Origin: Prevotella sp.
Lineage (GTDB): Bacteria > Bacteroidota > Bacteroidia > Bacteroidales > Bacteroidaceae
DNA length: 64,000 bases
Direction: 5' to 3'
Assembly: GCA_016287755.1 (NCBI GenBank)
Contig: JAEEWT010000015.1
Coordinates: 1 to 64,000 of the forward strand
The translations under genes were made by a program, and so were the position numbers. Every line of letters begins with the position of its first letter. Position 1 is the stretch's first letter. Below are positions 1 to 10,459 of this stretch, in pieces. The notes beneath the pieces are model-generated. The model was not told where the DNA came from. It ran no database searches and saw nothing but the letters and a program-made list of their open reading frames with translations.

Positions 1-105
1 GGTGTCACCGATTATTTCGACAGGTCATCTATCAGTAGCGGTCTTCAACAGATCAACCACTCATCACAAACAGATCTTGATCTTCAGGTGAAATGGCGGT
101 TCTGA
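1..105 (+). CDS. C-terminus of an outer-membrane beta-barrel protein (truncated by window edge)
   Basis: Frame 1 reads GVTDYFDRSSISSGLQQINHSSQTDLDLQVKWRF*; alternating residues and a terminal Phe are typical of Bacteroidetes OMP C-termini. Confidence 0.5.
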   Translation, partial: GVTDYFDRSSISSGLQQINHSSQTDLDLQVKWRF

Positions 106-202
106 TGAAAAAGTCGGATGATTTCTTCATTATCTCCTACCTTTTTCGTACTTTTGCACGGAAACAGTCAAAGAGACTCGGTCAAAGGTAAAAACATAGA
201 AT

Positions 203-1153
203 ATGGTATACAATGAATTAGGAAAGACAGGAATGCTGGTGTCGAATCTTGGATTCGGGGCCTCCTCGTTAGGTGGTGTATTTCACGAGATCCGCGAGGC
301 GGAGGGAATACAAGCCGTACACACCGCTGTTGACAACGGAATCAACTTTATTGATGTATCACCGTATTATGGTCATCTGAAGGCCGAGACGGTATTGGGT
401 AAAGCATTGAAGGAGATTCCCCGTAACCAATTCTACCTCTCCACCAAGGTGGGGCGCTATGGTAAGGATGGGGTGAACCTATGGGATTACTCCGCACAAC
501 GGGTTACCGACAGCGTGTATGAGAGTATGGAACGACTGAACATCGACTACATCGACTTGATTAATGTGCATGATGTGGAGTTCCAGTCTCACCGCGAAGG
601 AGGATTGCAGAAGATTGTTGACGAGACATTACCCGCATTGGTTGAACTGCGCAAGAAAGGGGTGGTGAAGCATGTGGGTATCACAGACCTCCAGCCCGAG
701 AACCTGAAATGGGTGGTGGAAAACAGTGCTGAGGGCACCGTGGAGTCAATACTCTGCTTCTGTCATTACAGTCTGAACGATGAGCTGCTGCTCGACTATC
801 TCGACTTCTTCGAGAGTCGTGGCATAGGTATCATCAATGCATCACCGTTCTCCATGGGACTACTCTCGCAACGGGGCACACCTGATTGGCATCCCGCTCC
901 CGAAGCGCTAAAGGAGGCGTGCCAAAAGGCTGCGGCCTACTGTGCCTCGAAGAACTATCCCATTGAGAAACTGGCTATCCAGTACAGTACCAGTCTGAAT
1001 CCCCGTATTGCCACCACCTTGTTCAGCTCCGCCAATCCCAAGAATGTGCTAAAGAACATCGATTATGTGAATGCACCCATCGATGAACAGTTGGTGAAGG
1101 AGGTACAAGAGATTATCGGTAACCAGATGCGCGTTCGCTGGGAAAACACTTAA
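203..1153 (+). CDS. Aldo/keto reductase, L-galactose/L-fucose dehydrogenase type
   Basis: ELGKTGMLVSNLGFGASSLGGVF, NFIDVSPYYG, STKVGRYG, DYIDLINVHDVEF, INASPFSMGLL...PDWHPA resemble plant-type L-galactose dehydrogenase. Confidence 0.85.
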   Translation: MVYNELGKTGMLVSNLGFGASSLGGVFHEIREAEGIQAVHTAVDNGINFIDVSPYYGHLKAETVLGKALKEIPRNQFYLSTKVGRYGKDGVNLWDYSAQRVTDSVYESMERLNIDYIDLINVHDVEFQSHREGGLQKIVDETLPALVELRKKGVVKHVGITDLQPENLKWVVENSAEGTVESILCFCHYSLNDELLLDYLDFFESRGIGIINASPFSMGLLSQRGTPDWHPAPEALKEACQKAAAYCASKNYPIEKLAIQYSTSLNPRIATTLFSSANPKNVLKNIDYVNAPIDEQLVKEVQEIIGNQMRVRWENT

Positions 1154-1196
1154 CTGTCAACTGTAAACTATCAACTATCAACTTAATTCGAACATA

Positions 1197-2117
1197 GTGA
1201 GAATTATTGATGCTCACAGTCATTTGTGGCTGAAACAAGACACGGAGTGGAACGGCAAGCGTATCTACCCGTTAGAGAACGGCAGGGCGATGTTCCTTGG
1301 CGAAGAGGTGCAGATGGTGCCACCGTTCATGATTGACGGCAGGAACACAGCAGAGGTGTTTCTCTCGAACATGAACTACGCCCAGGTATCAGCTGCGGTG
1401 GTGGTGCAGGAGTTCATCGACGGATTGCAAAACGACTATCTCGAAGAGGTGCAGAAGCAATATTCGCAACGGTTCCTCTGCAACGGAATGGTTGACTACT
1501 TCCAACAGGGCACCTATATGCAACAGTTGAAGGATTTGGCCGAACGTGGTTTCCGTGCCATTACCATTCCTGGTCATCGAATCATTACCGACAAGGTGCG
1601 CATCCTGCTCAACAGTGATGAGATGATGCAGATGTTCCGCGAGATGGAAGCACGCAACATGATTCTCTGTGTGACACTGGCTGACGGTGACTGTCAGGTG
1701 GGTGAACTGAAGGAGGTGATTCAGGAATGTCCGCAACTGAAGATTGCCGTTGGTCACTTCGGTATGCCTACCATCGAGGGCTGGCAGGAGCAGATCAAGC
1801 TGGCAAGAAACAAGAATGTGATGATTGAGTCGGGCGGCATCACCTGGCTGTATAACTCGGAGTTCTATCCGTTCCCCTCAGCCATCAAGGCAATTCGTGA
1901 AGCCATTGACCTGGTGGGCGTAGAGAAGCTGATGTGGGGTTCTGACTACCCACGCACCATTACCGCCATCACCTATAAGATGTCGTACGACTTCGTGGTG
2001 AAGAGCAAGGAACTGTCGGAACAGGAAAAGGAATTGTTCTTAGGTGAGAATGCCCGTCAATTCTTCGGGTTTGAGGAGTTGGTGGACTTACCATATATTA
2101 AAAACATGTCGGAATAA
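1197..2117 (+). CDS. Amidohydrolase-family protein, possible sugar lactonase (COG3618-like); GTG start
   Basis: N-terminal MRIIDAHSHLW metal motif, internal GHFGMP, C-terminal MWGSDYPRT; sits between two sugar dehydrogenase-like genes. Confidence 0.75.
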   Translation: MRIIDAHSHLWLKQDTEWNGKRIYPLENGRAMFLGEEVQMVPPFMIDGRNTAEVFLSNMNYAQVSAAVVVQEFIDGLQNDYLEEVQKQYSQRFLCNGMVDYFQQGTYMQQLKDLAERGFRAITIPGHRIITDKVRILLNSDEMMQMFREMEARNMILCVTLADGDCQVGELKEVIQECPQLKIAVGHFGMPTIEGWQEQIKLARNKNVMIESGGITWLYNSEFYPFPSAIKAIREAIDLVGVEKLMWGSDYPRTITAITYKMSYDFVVKSKELSEQEKELFLGENARQFFGFEELVDLPYIKNMSE

Positions 2118-3145
2118 TGAAAGCAGTACAGATAACCGCCGAACAGCAGATGGCGGTAGTAGAGTTAGAGAAACCGGAAGTGAAGAGCGGAGAAGTGCTC
2201 TTGCAAATCAATTACGTGGGATTCTGCGGTAGTGACTTGAATACGTTCTTGGGTAGAAACCCGATGGTGAAGATGCCCGTGATTCCTGGTCATGAGGTAA
2301 GCGCCACCATTGCCGCAATAGGTGATAACGTGCCCGAAACCCTGAAGGTGGGCATGAAGGTAACCGTAGATCCTTACAGCAACTGCGGTCATTGTTCCTC
2401 ATGTCGCCATGAGCGGGCCAATGCTTGTGAGCATAACGAGACCTTAGGTGTTCAACGCAACGGTGCCATGCGGGAATATTTCGTCATGCCGTGGCAGAAG
2501 ATTATTCCTGCCGAAGGACTGACCTCGAAGGAGATAGCCCTGATAGAACCCATGAGCGTGGGCTTCCATGCCGTGAACCGCGCCGAGGTGACAGATATCG
2601 ACCATGTATTGGTTATTGGCTGCGGCATGATTGGTATCGGTGCTATTGTACGTGCCAGTCTGCGGGGCGCCACAGTGACAGCTGTTGACCTGGATGATGA
2701 GAAGTTGACACTGGCCAAGAGGATGGGTGCGGCATATGTCGTCAATTCCAAGACCGATGATCTTCATGCCCGACTGATGGAGATTACCGACGGATTAGGT
2801 CCTGATGTGGTAATCGAAGCCGTGGGGAGTCCGTTTACCCAGAATCAGGCTGTCAACGAGGTGGCTTTTACCGGTCGCATCGTATTCATCGGCTACGCCA
2901 AGGCCGAGACGTCTTTCATCACCAAGCTCTTTGTACAGAAGGAACTGGATATCCGCGGCTCACGCAATGCCAAGCCAGCCGACTTCCGTGCGGTGATTCA
3001 TTATATGCAGCAGAATCGTGACTACCCCAAGGAGGAACTGATTTCATCCGTTGCTACTCCAGAAACAGCTCTTGAAGCCATGGAGCAATGGGCGGCAGCA
3101 CCGGCAAAGGTGTTCAGAATACTGGTACAATTCTCTCACCTCTAA
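2117..3145 (+). CDS. Zinc-dependent alcohol/sugar dehydrogenase (MDR family)
   Basis: GFCGSDLNTFLG, PGHEVSATI, structural Zn motif CGHCSSCRHERANAC, Rossmann VLVIGCGMIGIGA. Confidence 0.9.
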   Translation: MKAVQITAEQQMAVVELEKPEVKSGEVLLQINYVGFCGSDLNTFLGRNPMVKMPVIPGHEVSATIAAIGDNVPETLKVGMKVTVDPYSNCGHCSSCRHERANACEHNETLGVQRNGAMREYFVMPWQKIIPAEGLTSKEIALIEPMSVGFHAVNRAEVTDIDHVLVIGCGMIGIGAIVRASLRGATVTAVDLDDEKLTLAKRMGAAYVVNSKTDDLHARLMEITDGLGPDVVIEAVGSPFTQNQAVNEVAFTGRIVFIGYAKAETSFITKLFVQKELDIRGSRNAKPADFRAVIHYMQQNRDYPKEELISSVATPETALEAMEQWAAAPAKVFRILVQFSHL

Positions 3146-3164
3146 TATTCTCACCTCTATAAAT

Positions 3165-3599
3165 ATGGAACACGAGGATTTCTTCATCCATAAGCTGGAA
3201 CATAGGCACATCAAGCCCACGGCCACCCGACTGCTGATTCTGCAGCAGATGTACCGGGGAGATGAGATGGTATCATTGCCTGAACTGGAACGACTGCTTC
3301 CCACGGTGGATAAATCAACGATCTCGCGGTCGTTGACGCTCTTCCTGCTACACGGACTGATTCATGCGGTGGATGATGGGAGTGGATCGCTGAAGTATAA
3401 TGTATGTTCGGATGATTGTGATTGTGCGGAGGAGATCGATGATGAGCATACACACTTCTTCTGCGAGCAGTGCCGGAGAACATTCTGTTTGAAGCAAATC
3501 CAAGTACCAGTGGTGCCCTTGCCTGATGGCTTCAAACTTAACAGTATTAATTATGTACTGAAAGGATTGTGCCCTGAATGTGCTGCGAAACAGAAGTGA
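3165..3599 (+). CDS. Fur-family transcriptional regulator
   Basis: KPTATRLLILQQM...DKSTISRSLTLFLLHGLIHAV winged helix; HTHFFCEQCRRTFCL...LCPECAAK zinc motifs; ATG at 3165 preferred over the 3051 ORF start. Confidence 0.85.
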   Translation: MEHEDFFIHKLEHRHIKPTATRLLILQQMYRGDEMVSLPELERLLPTVDKSTISRSLTLFLLHGLIHAVDDGSGSLKYNVCSDDCDCAEEIDDEHTHFFCEQCRRTFCLKQIQVPVVPLPDGFKLNSINYVLKGLCPECAAKQK

Positions 3600-4845
3600 T
3601 AAAGGATCATCGGAAGGGAACAAGGTGGAACGGTTATGGAATAGGAATTATATCAGGGTGATGACAGCGAATTTCTCGCTGTTCTTTGCTTTCTATCTGC
3701 TCACACCTCTGCTCCCGCTGTATCTGTCGGAAGTGTTCGGCACCAATAAGGATACCATCGGTATTCTCCTTTCCGGCTACATCATCGCTGCCCTTCTGAT
3801 CCGTCCTTTCAGCGGCTTCATCGTGGATACCTTCGACAGGAAGAAGGTGTTGATGATTTGCTTCTTCTTTTTCTTTATCTGCTTTGCGGGATATATAGCA
3901 GCGGGGACATTGCTGATGTTCGCCATAGTAAGAACCGTGCATGGAGCTCCCTTTGGGGCGCTGACCGTGGCCAATAGTACTGTGGCAATTGATGTGCTAC
4001 CATCATCAAGACGCAACGAGGGTATAGGTTACTACGGACTGAGTAACAATCTCGCCATGGCCATCGCACCTTCTATCGGTATCTGGCTCTATCGAGCCTG
4101 TAACAGCTTTGACATCTTGTTCTGGACAGCCTTTCTGGTGGCAGGATTGGGAATGATGGTTGATGCTTCGGTAAGGTTGAGGAAAGCACCACTGAGGGAG
4201 AAAGGTACTGGAATGAGTCAGCGTTTACCCCATCTATCATTCGACCGCTTCTTCCTTACCCGGGCTTGGCTGATGGCGGTGAATATCGCCCTGTTCAGTT
4301 TCTGCTTCGGCGTACTGAGTAACTACCTGGCCATATACAGTAAGCAGGTGTTGCATATCACCACGGGAACGGGAACCTATTTCATGCTCTTGTCGATGGG
4401 CCTGTTCGTCAGTAGGTTGCAAGGTGCTCCCCAATTACGAATGGGTAGGCTAACCCAGAATGCAGCTGGAGGAATCGTGATCTCTTTGGTGGGCTATACC
4501 CTCTTTGCCCTGACTGCCCACATCTCTTCAACCACCCTGATTCCTATATGCTATTACGGCTCGGCCATCCTGATTGGTTTGGGAAACGGACACATGTATC
4601 CTGCTTTCCTGAATATGTTCATCGCCGTGGCCAGAAACGATGAAAGGGGAACGGCTAACTCAAGTATTCTTACAGCATGGGACCTGGGCATGGGCTTCGG
4701 AATCTTACTGGGAGGCGTGGTGTCGGAATATATGGGTTATTCAGCCACGTTCTGGATGGTTGCCCTTGATAATGCTGTTGGTGTGGCGCTCTTTTTCTTG
4801 GCCACAAGACGGTTTTTTGAACAGAGACGTAGAAAGGAACTTTGA
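3580..4845 (+). CDS. MFS transporter
   Basis: About 12 hydrophobic segments; FSGFIVDTFDRKKVL-type MFS loop motif. Confidence 0.85.
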   Translation: MLRNRSDKGSSEGNKVERLWNRNYIRVMTANFSLFFAFYLLTPLLPLYLSEVFGTNKDTIGILLSGYIIAALLIRPFSGFIVDTFDRKKVLMICFFFFFICFAGYIAAGTLLMFAIVRTVHGAPFGALTVANSTVAIDVLPSSRRNEGIGYYGLSNNLAMAIAPSIGIWLYRACNSFDILFWTAFLVAGLGMMVDASVRLRKAPLREKGTGMSQRLPHLSFDRFFLTRAWLMAVNIALFSFCFGVLSNYLAIYSKQVLHITTGTGTYFMLLSMGLFVSRLQGAPQLRMGRLTQNAAGGIVISLVGYTLFALTAHISSTTLIPICYYGSAILIGLGNGHMYPAFLNMFIAVARNDERGTANSSILTAWDLGMGFGILLGGVVSEYMGYSATFWMVALDNAVGVALFFLATRRFFEQRRRKEL

Positions 4846-4870
4846 CTTTGTAGAACTTATGCAACAAAAA

Positions 4871-4906
4871 TTTGTTTTTTCGCTCACTTAATCGTATCTT
4901 TGCAGC
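4871..4906 (+). promoter_or_regulatory. Bacteroidetes-type promoter of ruvB
   Basis: TTTGTTTTTTCGCTCACTTAATCGTATCTTTGCAGC; -33 TTTG and -7 TATCTTTG. Confidence 0.75.
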
Positions 4907-4907
4907 A

Positions 4908-5936
4908 ATGAACGAAGATTTTGACATAAGAAGGGAAATGTCGTCGGCGGAGAAGGATTTTGAAAATGCCCTTCGCCCATTGCGGTTCCATGACTTCAGC
5001 GGACAGAAAAAGGTGGTGGAGAACCTGGAGGTGTTCGTGGAGGCAGCGAAATACCGTGGGGAACCGCTCGACCATACCTTGCTGCACGGTCCGCCAGGAC
5101 TCGGAAAGACAACACTCTCGAACATCATCGCCAATGAACTGGGCGTGGGGTTCAAGATTACCAGCGGACCGGTGTTGGATAAGCCGGGCGACTTAGCTGG
5201 TATCCTTACTTCGTTGGAGCCTAACGATGTGCTGTTCATTGATGAGATACACCGACTGTCGCCTGTGGTAGAGGAGTATCTGTATTCGGCCATGGAAGAC
5301 TACCGTATCGATATCATGATCGATAAGGGTCCTTCGGCACGCAGTATCCAGATCGACCTGAACCCCTTCACTTTGGTGGGAGCCACCACACGAAGCGGTT
5401 TGCTGACAGCCCCACTTCGTGCCCGCTTCGGTATCAACATGCACTTGGAATACTATGAGCCCGAAACGCTGCAGAAGATTGTGAAGCGGTCGGCTTATAT
5501 CCTGAAGGTGCCCATTACCGATGAGGCTTCCATGGAGATTGCCCGTCGTTCACGCGGAACGCCCCGTATTGCCAATGCCCTGTTACGACGTGTTCGCGAC
5601 TTTGCTCAGGTGAAGGGTAATGGAAATATCGACACTAATATTACCAAGATGTCATTAACAGCGCTGAACATCGATCAGTATGGTCTGGATGAGATCGACA
5701 ACAAGATCCTGCTCACCATCATCGATAAGTTCAAAGGCGGTCCAGTGGGTGTAGGCACCATTGCCACGGCCATTGGTGAGGATGCCGGAACCGTGGAGGA
5801 GGTGTATGAGCCGTTCCTGATTATGGAGGGATTCATCAAACGCACACCTCGGGGACGCATGGCTACCGAGCTGGCTTATAAGCACTATGGAAGGAATCCC
5901 TACACAGGGAATATCATGGAACCGGAACTGTTTTAG
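4908..5936 (+). CDS. ruvB: Holliday junction branch migration DNA helicase RuvB
   Basis: [61 protein letters not shown] at 4908. Confidence 0.97.
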   Translation: MNEDFDIRREMSSAEKDFENALRPLRFHDFSGQKKVVENLEVFVEAAKYRGEPLDHTLLHGPPGLGKTTLSNIIANELGVGFKITSGPVLDKPGDLAGILTSLEPNDVLFIDEIHRLSPVVEEYLYSAMEDYRIDIMIDKGPSARSIQIDLNPFTLVGATTRSGLLTAPLRARFGINMHLEYYEPETLQKIVKRSAYILKVPITDEASMEIARRSRGTPRIANALLRRVRDFAQVKGNGNIDTNITKMSLTALNIDQYGLDEIDNKILLTIIDKFKGGPVGVGTIATAIGEDAGTVEEVYEPFLIMEGFIKRTPRGRMATELAYKHYGRNPYTGNIMEPELF

Positions 5937-5984
5937 AATTGAAGAATTGAAAGATTGAAGAATTGAAGTCAATGAAGTAAAGAT

Positions 5985-6422
5985 ATGAAGACAGGAGTAT
6001 TCGTGGGGAGCTTCGACCCCTTTACCATCGGGCATGACCATATCGTTAAACGTGCGTTACCGCTGTTCGACCGAATCATCATCGGTGTGGGTGTGAACGA
6101 GCGGAAGCAGTATATGCAGAGTGCGGAGATTCGCAAGCAGAAGATCCAAAAGCTCTACAAGAACGAGAAGAAGATCACGGTGAAGACCTATTCAGACTTG
6201 ACCGTTGACTTTGCTCACCGTGAGATGGCGGATTACATCATCAAAGGGGTGAGGTCGGTAAAGGACTTCGAATACGAGCGTGAGCAGGCAGATGTGAACC
6301 GTAGACTGGGAAACATCGACACCTTGTTGTTCCTGGCCGAGCCGGGTATGGAGAGCATCAGCTCATCCCTTGTACGTGAACTCGTTCACTTCGGTAAGGA
6401 CGTACGAGAATTCCTTCCATGA
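5985..6422 (+). CDS. coaD: Pantetheine-phosphate adenylyltransferase
   Basis: GVFVGSFDPFTIGHDHIVKRAL; ESISSSLVRELVHFGKDVREFLP. Confidence 0.96.
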   Translation: MKTGVFVGSFDPFTIGHDHIVKRALPLFDRIIIGVGVNERKQYMQSAEIRKQKIQKLYKNEKKITVKTYSDLTVDFAHREMADYIIKGVRSVKDFEYEREQADVNRRLGNIDTLLFLAEPGMESISSSLVRELVHFGKDVREFLP

Positions 6423-6455
6423 CCTTTGAGCTTTGAATTTTGAACTTTGAACTTT

Positions 6456-6878
6456 ATGATTACATATAGTGTAGAAGGCGTGAAGATGCCGAAGATCAAG
6501 AGGAGAGAGACCACCGCATGGATTCGTGCCGTGGCAGCCTCTTATGGTAAGAAGGTGGGAGAGATAGGCTATCTTTTCTGCAACGATGAGAAGATCCTTG
6601 AGGTGAATAATGAATACCTGGGGCACGACTACTACACAGATATCATCACCTTCGACTATTGTGAAGGTGATACGCTGAATGGTGACTTGGTGATCTCGCT
6701 TGATACGATACGCACCAATGCCGAGAAGTTCGGCAAGGATTATGATGAAGAACTGCACCGCGTCATCATCCACGGCATTCTCCACCTTTGTGGTATCAAT
6801 GACAAAGGTCCTGGAGAACGTGAGATCATGGAAGCGGCAGAAAACAAAGCCTTGAAACAGTTGACAGTTGATAGTTGA
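6456..6878 (+). CDS. ybeY: Endoribonuclease YbeY (rRNA maturation)
   Basis: NNEYLGHDYYTDIITFDY, HRVIIHGILHLCGINDK zinc motif. Confidence 0.93.
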   Translation: MITYSVEGVKMPKIKRRETTAWIRAVAASYGKKVGEIGYLFCNDEKILEVNNEYLGHDYYTDIITFDYCEGDTLNGDLVISLDTIRTNAEKFGKDYDEELHRVIIHGILHLCGINDKGPGEREIMEAAENKALKQLTVDS

Positions 6879-6909
6879 CAGTTGACAGTTATTTTTCAAT
6901 TCTCAATTT

Positions 6910-8484
6910 TCAATTCTGTATAACTTCCAACCCTTTCTGTACAATATGGTTTTCCTCGTTCATCACCTGGAAATACTCAGTCATGTCCCACAGGTCGCGG
7001 GCAATCAAAGCCTTCAATTGCAGACGCAGGTAGGGTAGTGTACGCTTCATCTCATCCTCATCCTTTGCTTTCACGTTCTGCTTCTCTGCAGCAGCGAGAA
7101 TGGAGTCGATGAGAGATTGCGGTACCTGATACTTGCTGTTAAACTCTTGGAACGACGGGTAGGTCTTCTTGAGTGTGTTACGGTTGTTGTCGATGTAGCG
7201 CAGACTATGATCTGTCACGATGCTCTTGGCCGCTAACTGTCGATGGAATCGTGTATATTGCAGCGTGTCGAGGGGCACGAAAGCATCAGGCATGATACCT
7301 CCTCCACCATATACAGTACGATGTTGGCGCAGGGTCTGGAACTTCTGTGAATCATCGAAGTGGATACTATCAGGGTTCATCAGCTCCCCATGCTTCAAAC
7401 GGTTCTCGAAATCCATCTCGTATTCCTTCAAGTCGCCTTTCTTATACGGCTTCTGAATACAGCGTCCCGAAGGCGTATAGTAATGCGCGATGGTCAAACG
7501 GATCATAGAGCCGTCGGGCAGATCAATGGGACGCTGAACCAATCCTTTACCAAAGGTGCGTCGTCCTACAACCCATCCGCGATCATGATCCTGCAAGGCA
7601 CCGGAAACAATCTCCGCAGCCGAAGCCGTGAGCTCGTTCACCAATACCACCACCTTACCAGTCAGCATTCTTCCTGTACCCTCAGCATAATAGTCAATAC
7701 GATTCTGCCGCAGTCCTTCGGTATATACAATCAGGTCGGATTTCTGCAGGAACTCATTGGCTATCTGCACTGCTGCCTGCAAGTAGCCGCCCCCATTATC
7801 CTGGAGATCCAGAATCAAGTCCTTCATTCCCTGCCCCTTCAGGTTGTTCATTGCTTCGATGAGCTCCTGATGAGTGGTAGCCCCGAAGTTATCGATGCGG
7901 ATAAAGCCGATGGAGGGTCGGATCATATAAGAGGCAGTGATGCTCTTCACGGGAATCTTATCGCGTGTCACGATGAAATAGAGCATGTCGGGAACGCTGC
8001 GACGAACAATGCCCAGCTTCACCTTCGTACCCCGCGGACCGCGCAGTCGTTTCATGATATCCTCCTTAGGCATCTTCACGCCCGCAATGGCCGTATCGTT
8101 AACCGTCACAATGCGGTCGCCTGAAAGGATACCCACCTTCTCCGAAGGACCGTTCACGACAGTCTGAATCACCAGCAGGGTGTCTTCCACCATATTGAAC
8201 TGCACGCCGATACCGTCGAAGTTTCCTTGCAACGGCTCATTCAGGGATTTCACCTCTTTGGGCGTAGCATACGAGGAATGAGGATCCAGTTCTTTCAGCA
8301 TGCCACGAATGGCATCCTCCACAAGCTTGGTTTCATCTACAGAATCCACATATAGGTTACTGATGGCCATCTCGGCGATTTGCAGCTTGCGCAACGGACT
8401 GTCGGCTCCCATGTTAATACGGAACTGGGCGCTCATAGAGAGGGTAAGCAGCAAGGCTGCAAGGGTTATGATGTTTCTTTTCAT
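6910..8484 (-). CDS. S41 family carboxyl-terminal processing peptidase
   Basis: PDZ region, KDLILDLQDNGGGYLQAAVQIA, NELTASAAEIVSGALQDHDRGWVVGRRTFGKGLVQ. Confidence 0.95.
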   Translation of the reverse strand: MKRNIITLAALLLTLSMSAQFRINMGADSPLRKLQIAEMAISNLYVDSVDETKLVEDAIRGMLKELDPHSSYATPKEVKSLNEPLQGNFDGIGVQFNMVEDTLLVIQTVVNGPSEKVGILSGDRIVTVNDTAIAGVKMPKEDIMKRLRGPRGTKVKLGIVRRSVPDMLYFIVTRDKIPVKSITASYMIRPSIGFIRIDNFGATTHQELIEAMNNLKGQGMKDLILDLQDNGGGYLQAAVQIANEFLQKSDLIVYTEGLRQNRIDYYAEGTGRMLTGKVVVLVNELTASAAEIVSGALQDHDRGWVVGRRTFGKGLVQRPIDLPDGSMIRLTIAHYYTPSGRCIQKPYKKGDLKEYEMDFENRLKHGELMNPDSIHFDDSQKFQTLRQHRTVYGGGGIMPDAFVPLDTLQYTRFHRQLAAKSIVTDHSLRYIDNNRNTLKKTYPSFQEFNSKYQVPQSLIDSILAAAEKQNVKAKDEDEMKRTLPYLRLQLKALIARDLWDMTEYFQVMNEENHIVQKGLEVIQN

Positions 8485-8494
8485 TTTCTTCTAG

Positions 8495-10450
8495 TTAATA
8501 TATTTCTTCCTCCTCTTCGGGGCGGTCCTCTTCCACCACGAGGTTATCGATGATGAAGTTCTGGCGTTCGGCCGTGTTTTTGCCCATGTAATACTCCAGC
8601 AGCTTCTGTACCTGATCGTTCTTATGAAGGGTAACCTGTTCGAGGCGCATATCAGGACCGATGAAGTTCACGAACTCATCAGGTGATATCTCGCCAAGAC
8701 CTTTGAATCGCGTGATCTCAGGCTCCGGTCCTAACTCGCTGATGGCATTCAGTCGTTCCTCCTCACTATAGCAGTAGCGTGTGATGAAGTCACTTTTCTT
8801 GCCCTTCCCCTGATCAGCCTCGGCCAGCACCTTTTTGTTCTTGATCTTCGTCCGTCGGTTACGAACACGGAACAGTGGCGTCTGCAGCACATACACATGT
8901 CCTTTCTTGATGAGTTCCGGGAAGAACTGCAGGAAGAAAGTGATGATGAGTAGACGGATATGCATGCCGTCCACATCCGCATCGGTAGCCACAATCACCT
9001 TATTATATCTCAACGTGTCAAGACCGTCCTCAATGTCGAGGGCAGCCTGCAGCAGGTTGAACTCCTCGTTCTCATAGACCACCTTCTTGGTCAGACCGAA
9101 TGAGTTAAGCGGCTTACCACGCAGGGAGAACACTGCCTGTGTATTCACGTCACGACTCTTGGTGATGGATCCGCTGGCCGAGTCACCCTCGGTAATGAAG
9201 ATACTACTCTCCTCCTTACGGTCGTTCTTCACATCACTGAAGTGAATACGACAGTCGCGCAGCTTCCTGTTATGCAGGTTCGCCTTCTTAGCCCTTTCAC
9301 GAGCCAGCTTGGTGACACCTGCCATGGCCTTGCGCTCCTTTTCACTCTCGCTCACCTTCTGCAGCATCACCTCAGCCACATCCGTATGCTTATGCAAGTA
9401 GTTATCCACCTCGGTCTTGATGAAGTCGCCCACATATTTGTTCACGCTCACCCCATTAGGACTCATGGTCAGCGAGCCCAGCTTGATCTTCGTCTGACTC
9501 TCGAACATCGGCTCCTCCACATTCACGGCGATGGCCGCTACGATACCGTTACGGATATCGGTATATTCGAAGTTCTTACCCGAAAACTCCTTGATGGTAC
9601 GCGCAATATGCTCCTTGAAGGCACTCTGGTGCGTACCGCCCTGGGTGGTATGCTGACCGTTGACGAACGAGTGGTATTCCTCGCCATACTGGTTGGTATG
9701 GGTGAAGGCAATCTCTATATCCTCCCCTTTGAGATGGATGATGGGGTAGATGCCCTCGGTGGTCATATTATCGTTCAGCAGATCCTCCAAGCCATTACGA
9801 CTCAGAATGCGCCTTCCGTTATACATAATGGTAAGACCCGTGTTCAGATACGTATAGTTGCGGAGCATGATCTCCACGATATCATCATGGAACTGATAGT
9901 TCTTGAACAAGGTATTATCAGGCTCGAAGAAGATATAGGTACCATTCTCATCCTGTGTATTCTCGGTCTTGTCGCTTTTCATTACACCTCTTTCAAAGGT
10001 GACGCTGCGTACCTGACCTTCGCGGAAGCTCCTTACCTCGAACCGTGCGCTCAGCGCGTTCACAGCCTTCACACCCACACCGTTCAAGCCCACACTTTTC
10101 TTGAACGCCTTCGAGTCGTATTTACCACCAGTATTAAGTACGCTTACCGCCTCCACCAGCTTTCCCTGAGGGATTCCACGACCATAGTCGCGCACGGTAA
10201 CACGCAGGTTGTCCTCGATATCGATCTCTATGCGCTTACCCGCATTCATCTTGAATTCGTCGATAGAGTTGTCGATCACCTCCTTCAGTAGCACGTAGAT
10301 ACCATCTTCGGGTAATGAGCCATCGCCCAGACGACCGATATACATACCCGGGCGTGTTCTTACGTGTTCCATATCCGACAGGTGGCGGATATTATCATCG
10401 GTATATTGAACCTGTTCGTTTTCTATGATGATGTTCTCTTCCATGTTCAC
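8495..10450 (-). CDS. parE: DNA topoisomerase IV subunit B (type IIA)
   Basis: [69 protein letters not shown]. Confidence 0.93.
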   Translation of the reverse strand: MNMEENIIIENEQVQYTDDNIRHLSDMEHVRTRPGMYIGRLGDGSLPEDGIYVLLKEVIDNSIDEFKMNAGKRIEIDIEDNLRVTVRDYGRGIPQGKLVEAVSVLNTGGKYDSKAFKKSVGLNGVGVKAVNALSARFEVRSFREGQVRSVTFERGVMKSDKTENTQDENGTYIFFEPDNTLFKNYQFHDDIVEIMLRNYTYLNTGLTIMYNGRRILSRNGLEDLLNDNMTTEGIYPIIHLKGEDIEIAFTHTNQYGEEYHSFVNGQHTTQGGTHQSAFKEHIARTIKEFSGKNFEYTDIRNGIVAAIAVNVEEPMFESQTKIKLGSLTMSPNGVSVNKYVGDFIKTEVDNYLHKHTDVAEVMLQKVSESEKERKAMAGVTKLARERAKKANLHNRKLRDCRIHFSDVKNDRKEESSIFITEGDSASGSITKSRDVNTQAVFSLRGKPLNSFGLTKKVVYENEEFNLLQAALDIEDGLDTLRYNKVIVATDADVDGMHIRLLIITFFLQFFPELIKKGHVYVLQTPLFRVRNRRTKIKNKKVLAEADQGKGKKSDFITRYCYSEEERLNAISELGPEPEITRFKGLGEISPDEFVNFIGPDMRLEQVTLHKNDQVQKLLEYYMGKNTAERQNFIIDNLVVEEDRPEEEEEIY

Positions 10451-10459
10451 GTTAAAGGG

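Noticed and set aside
2044-2232. 62-aa plus-strand ORF across the amidohydrolase/dehydrogenase junction
   Set aside because: Overlaps two well-supported genes in another frame and has no domain.
9242-10291. 349-aa plus-strand ORF antisense to topoisomerase IV B
   Set aside because: His/Leu-rich shadow translation of a clearly conserved minus-strand gene; no recognisable domain.
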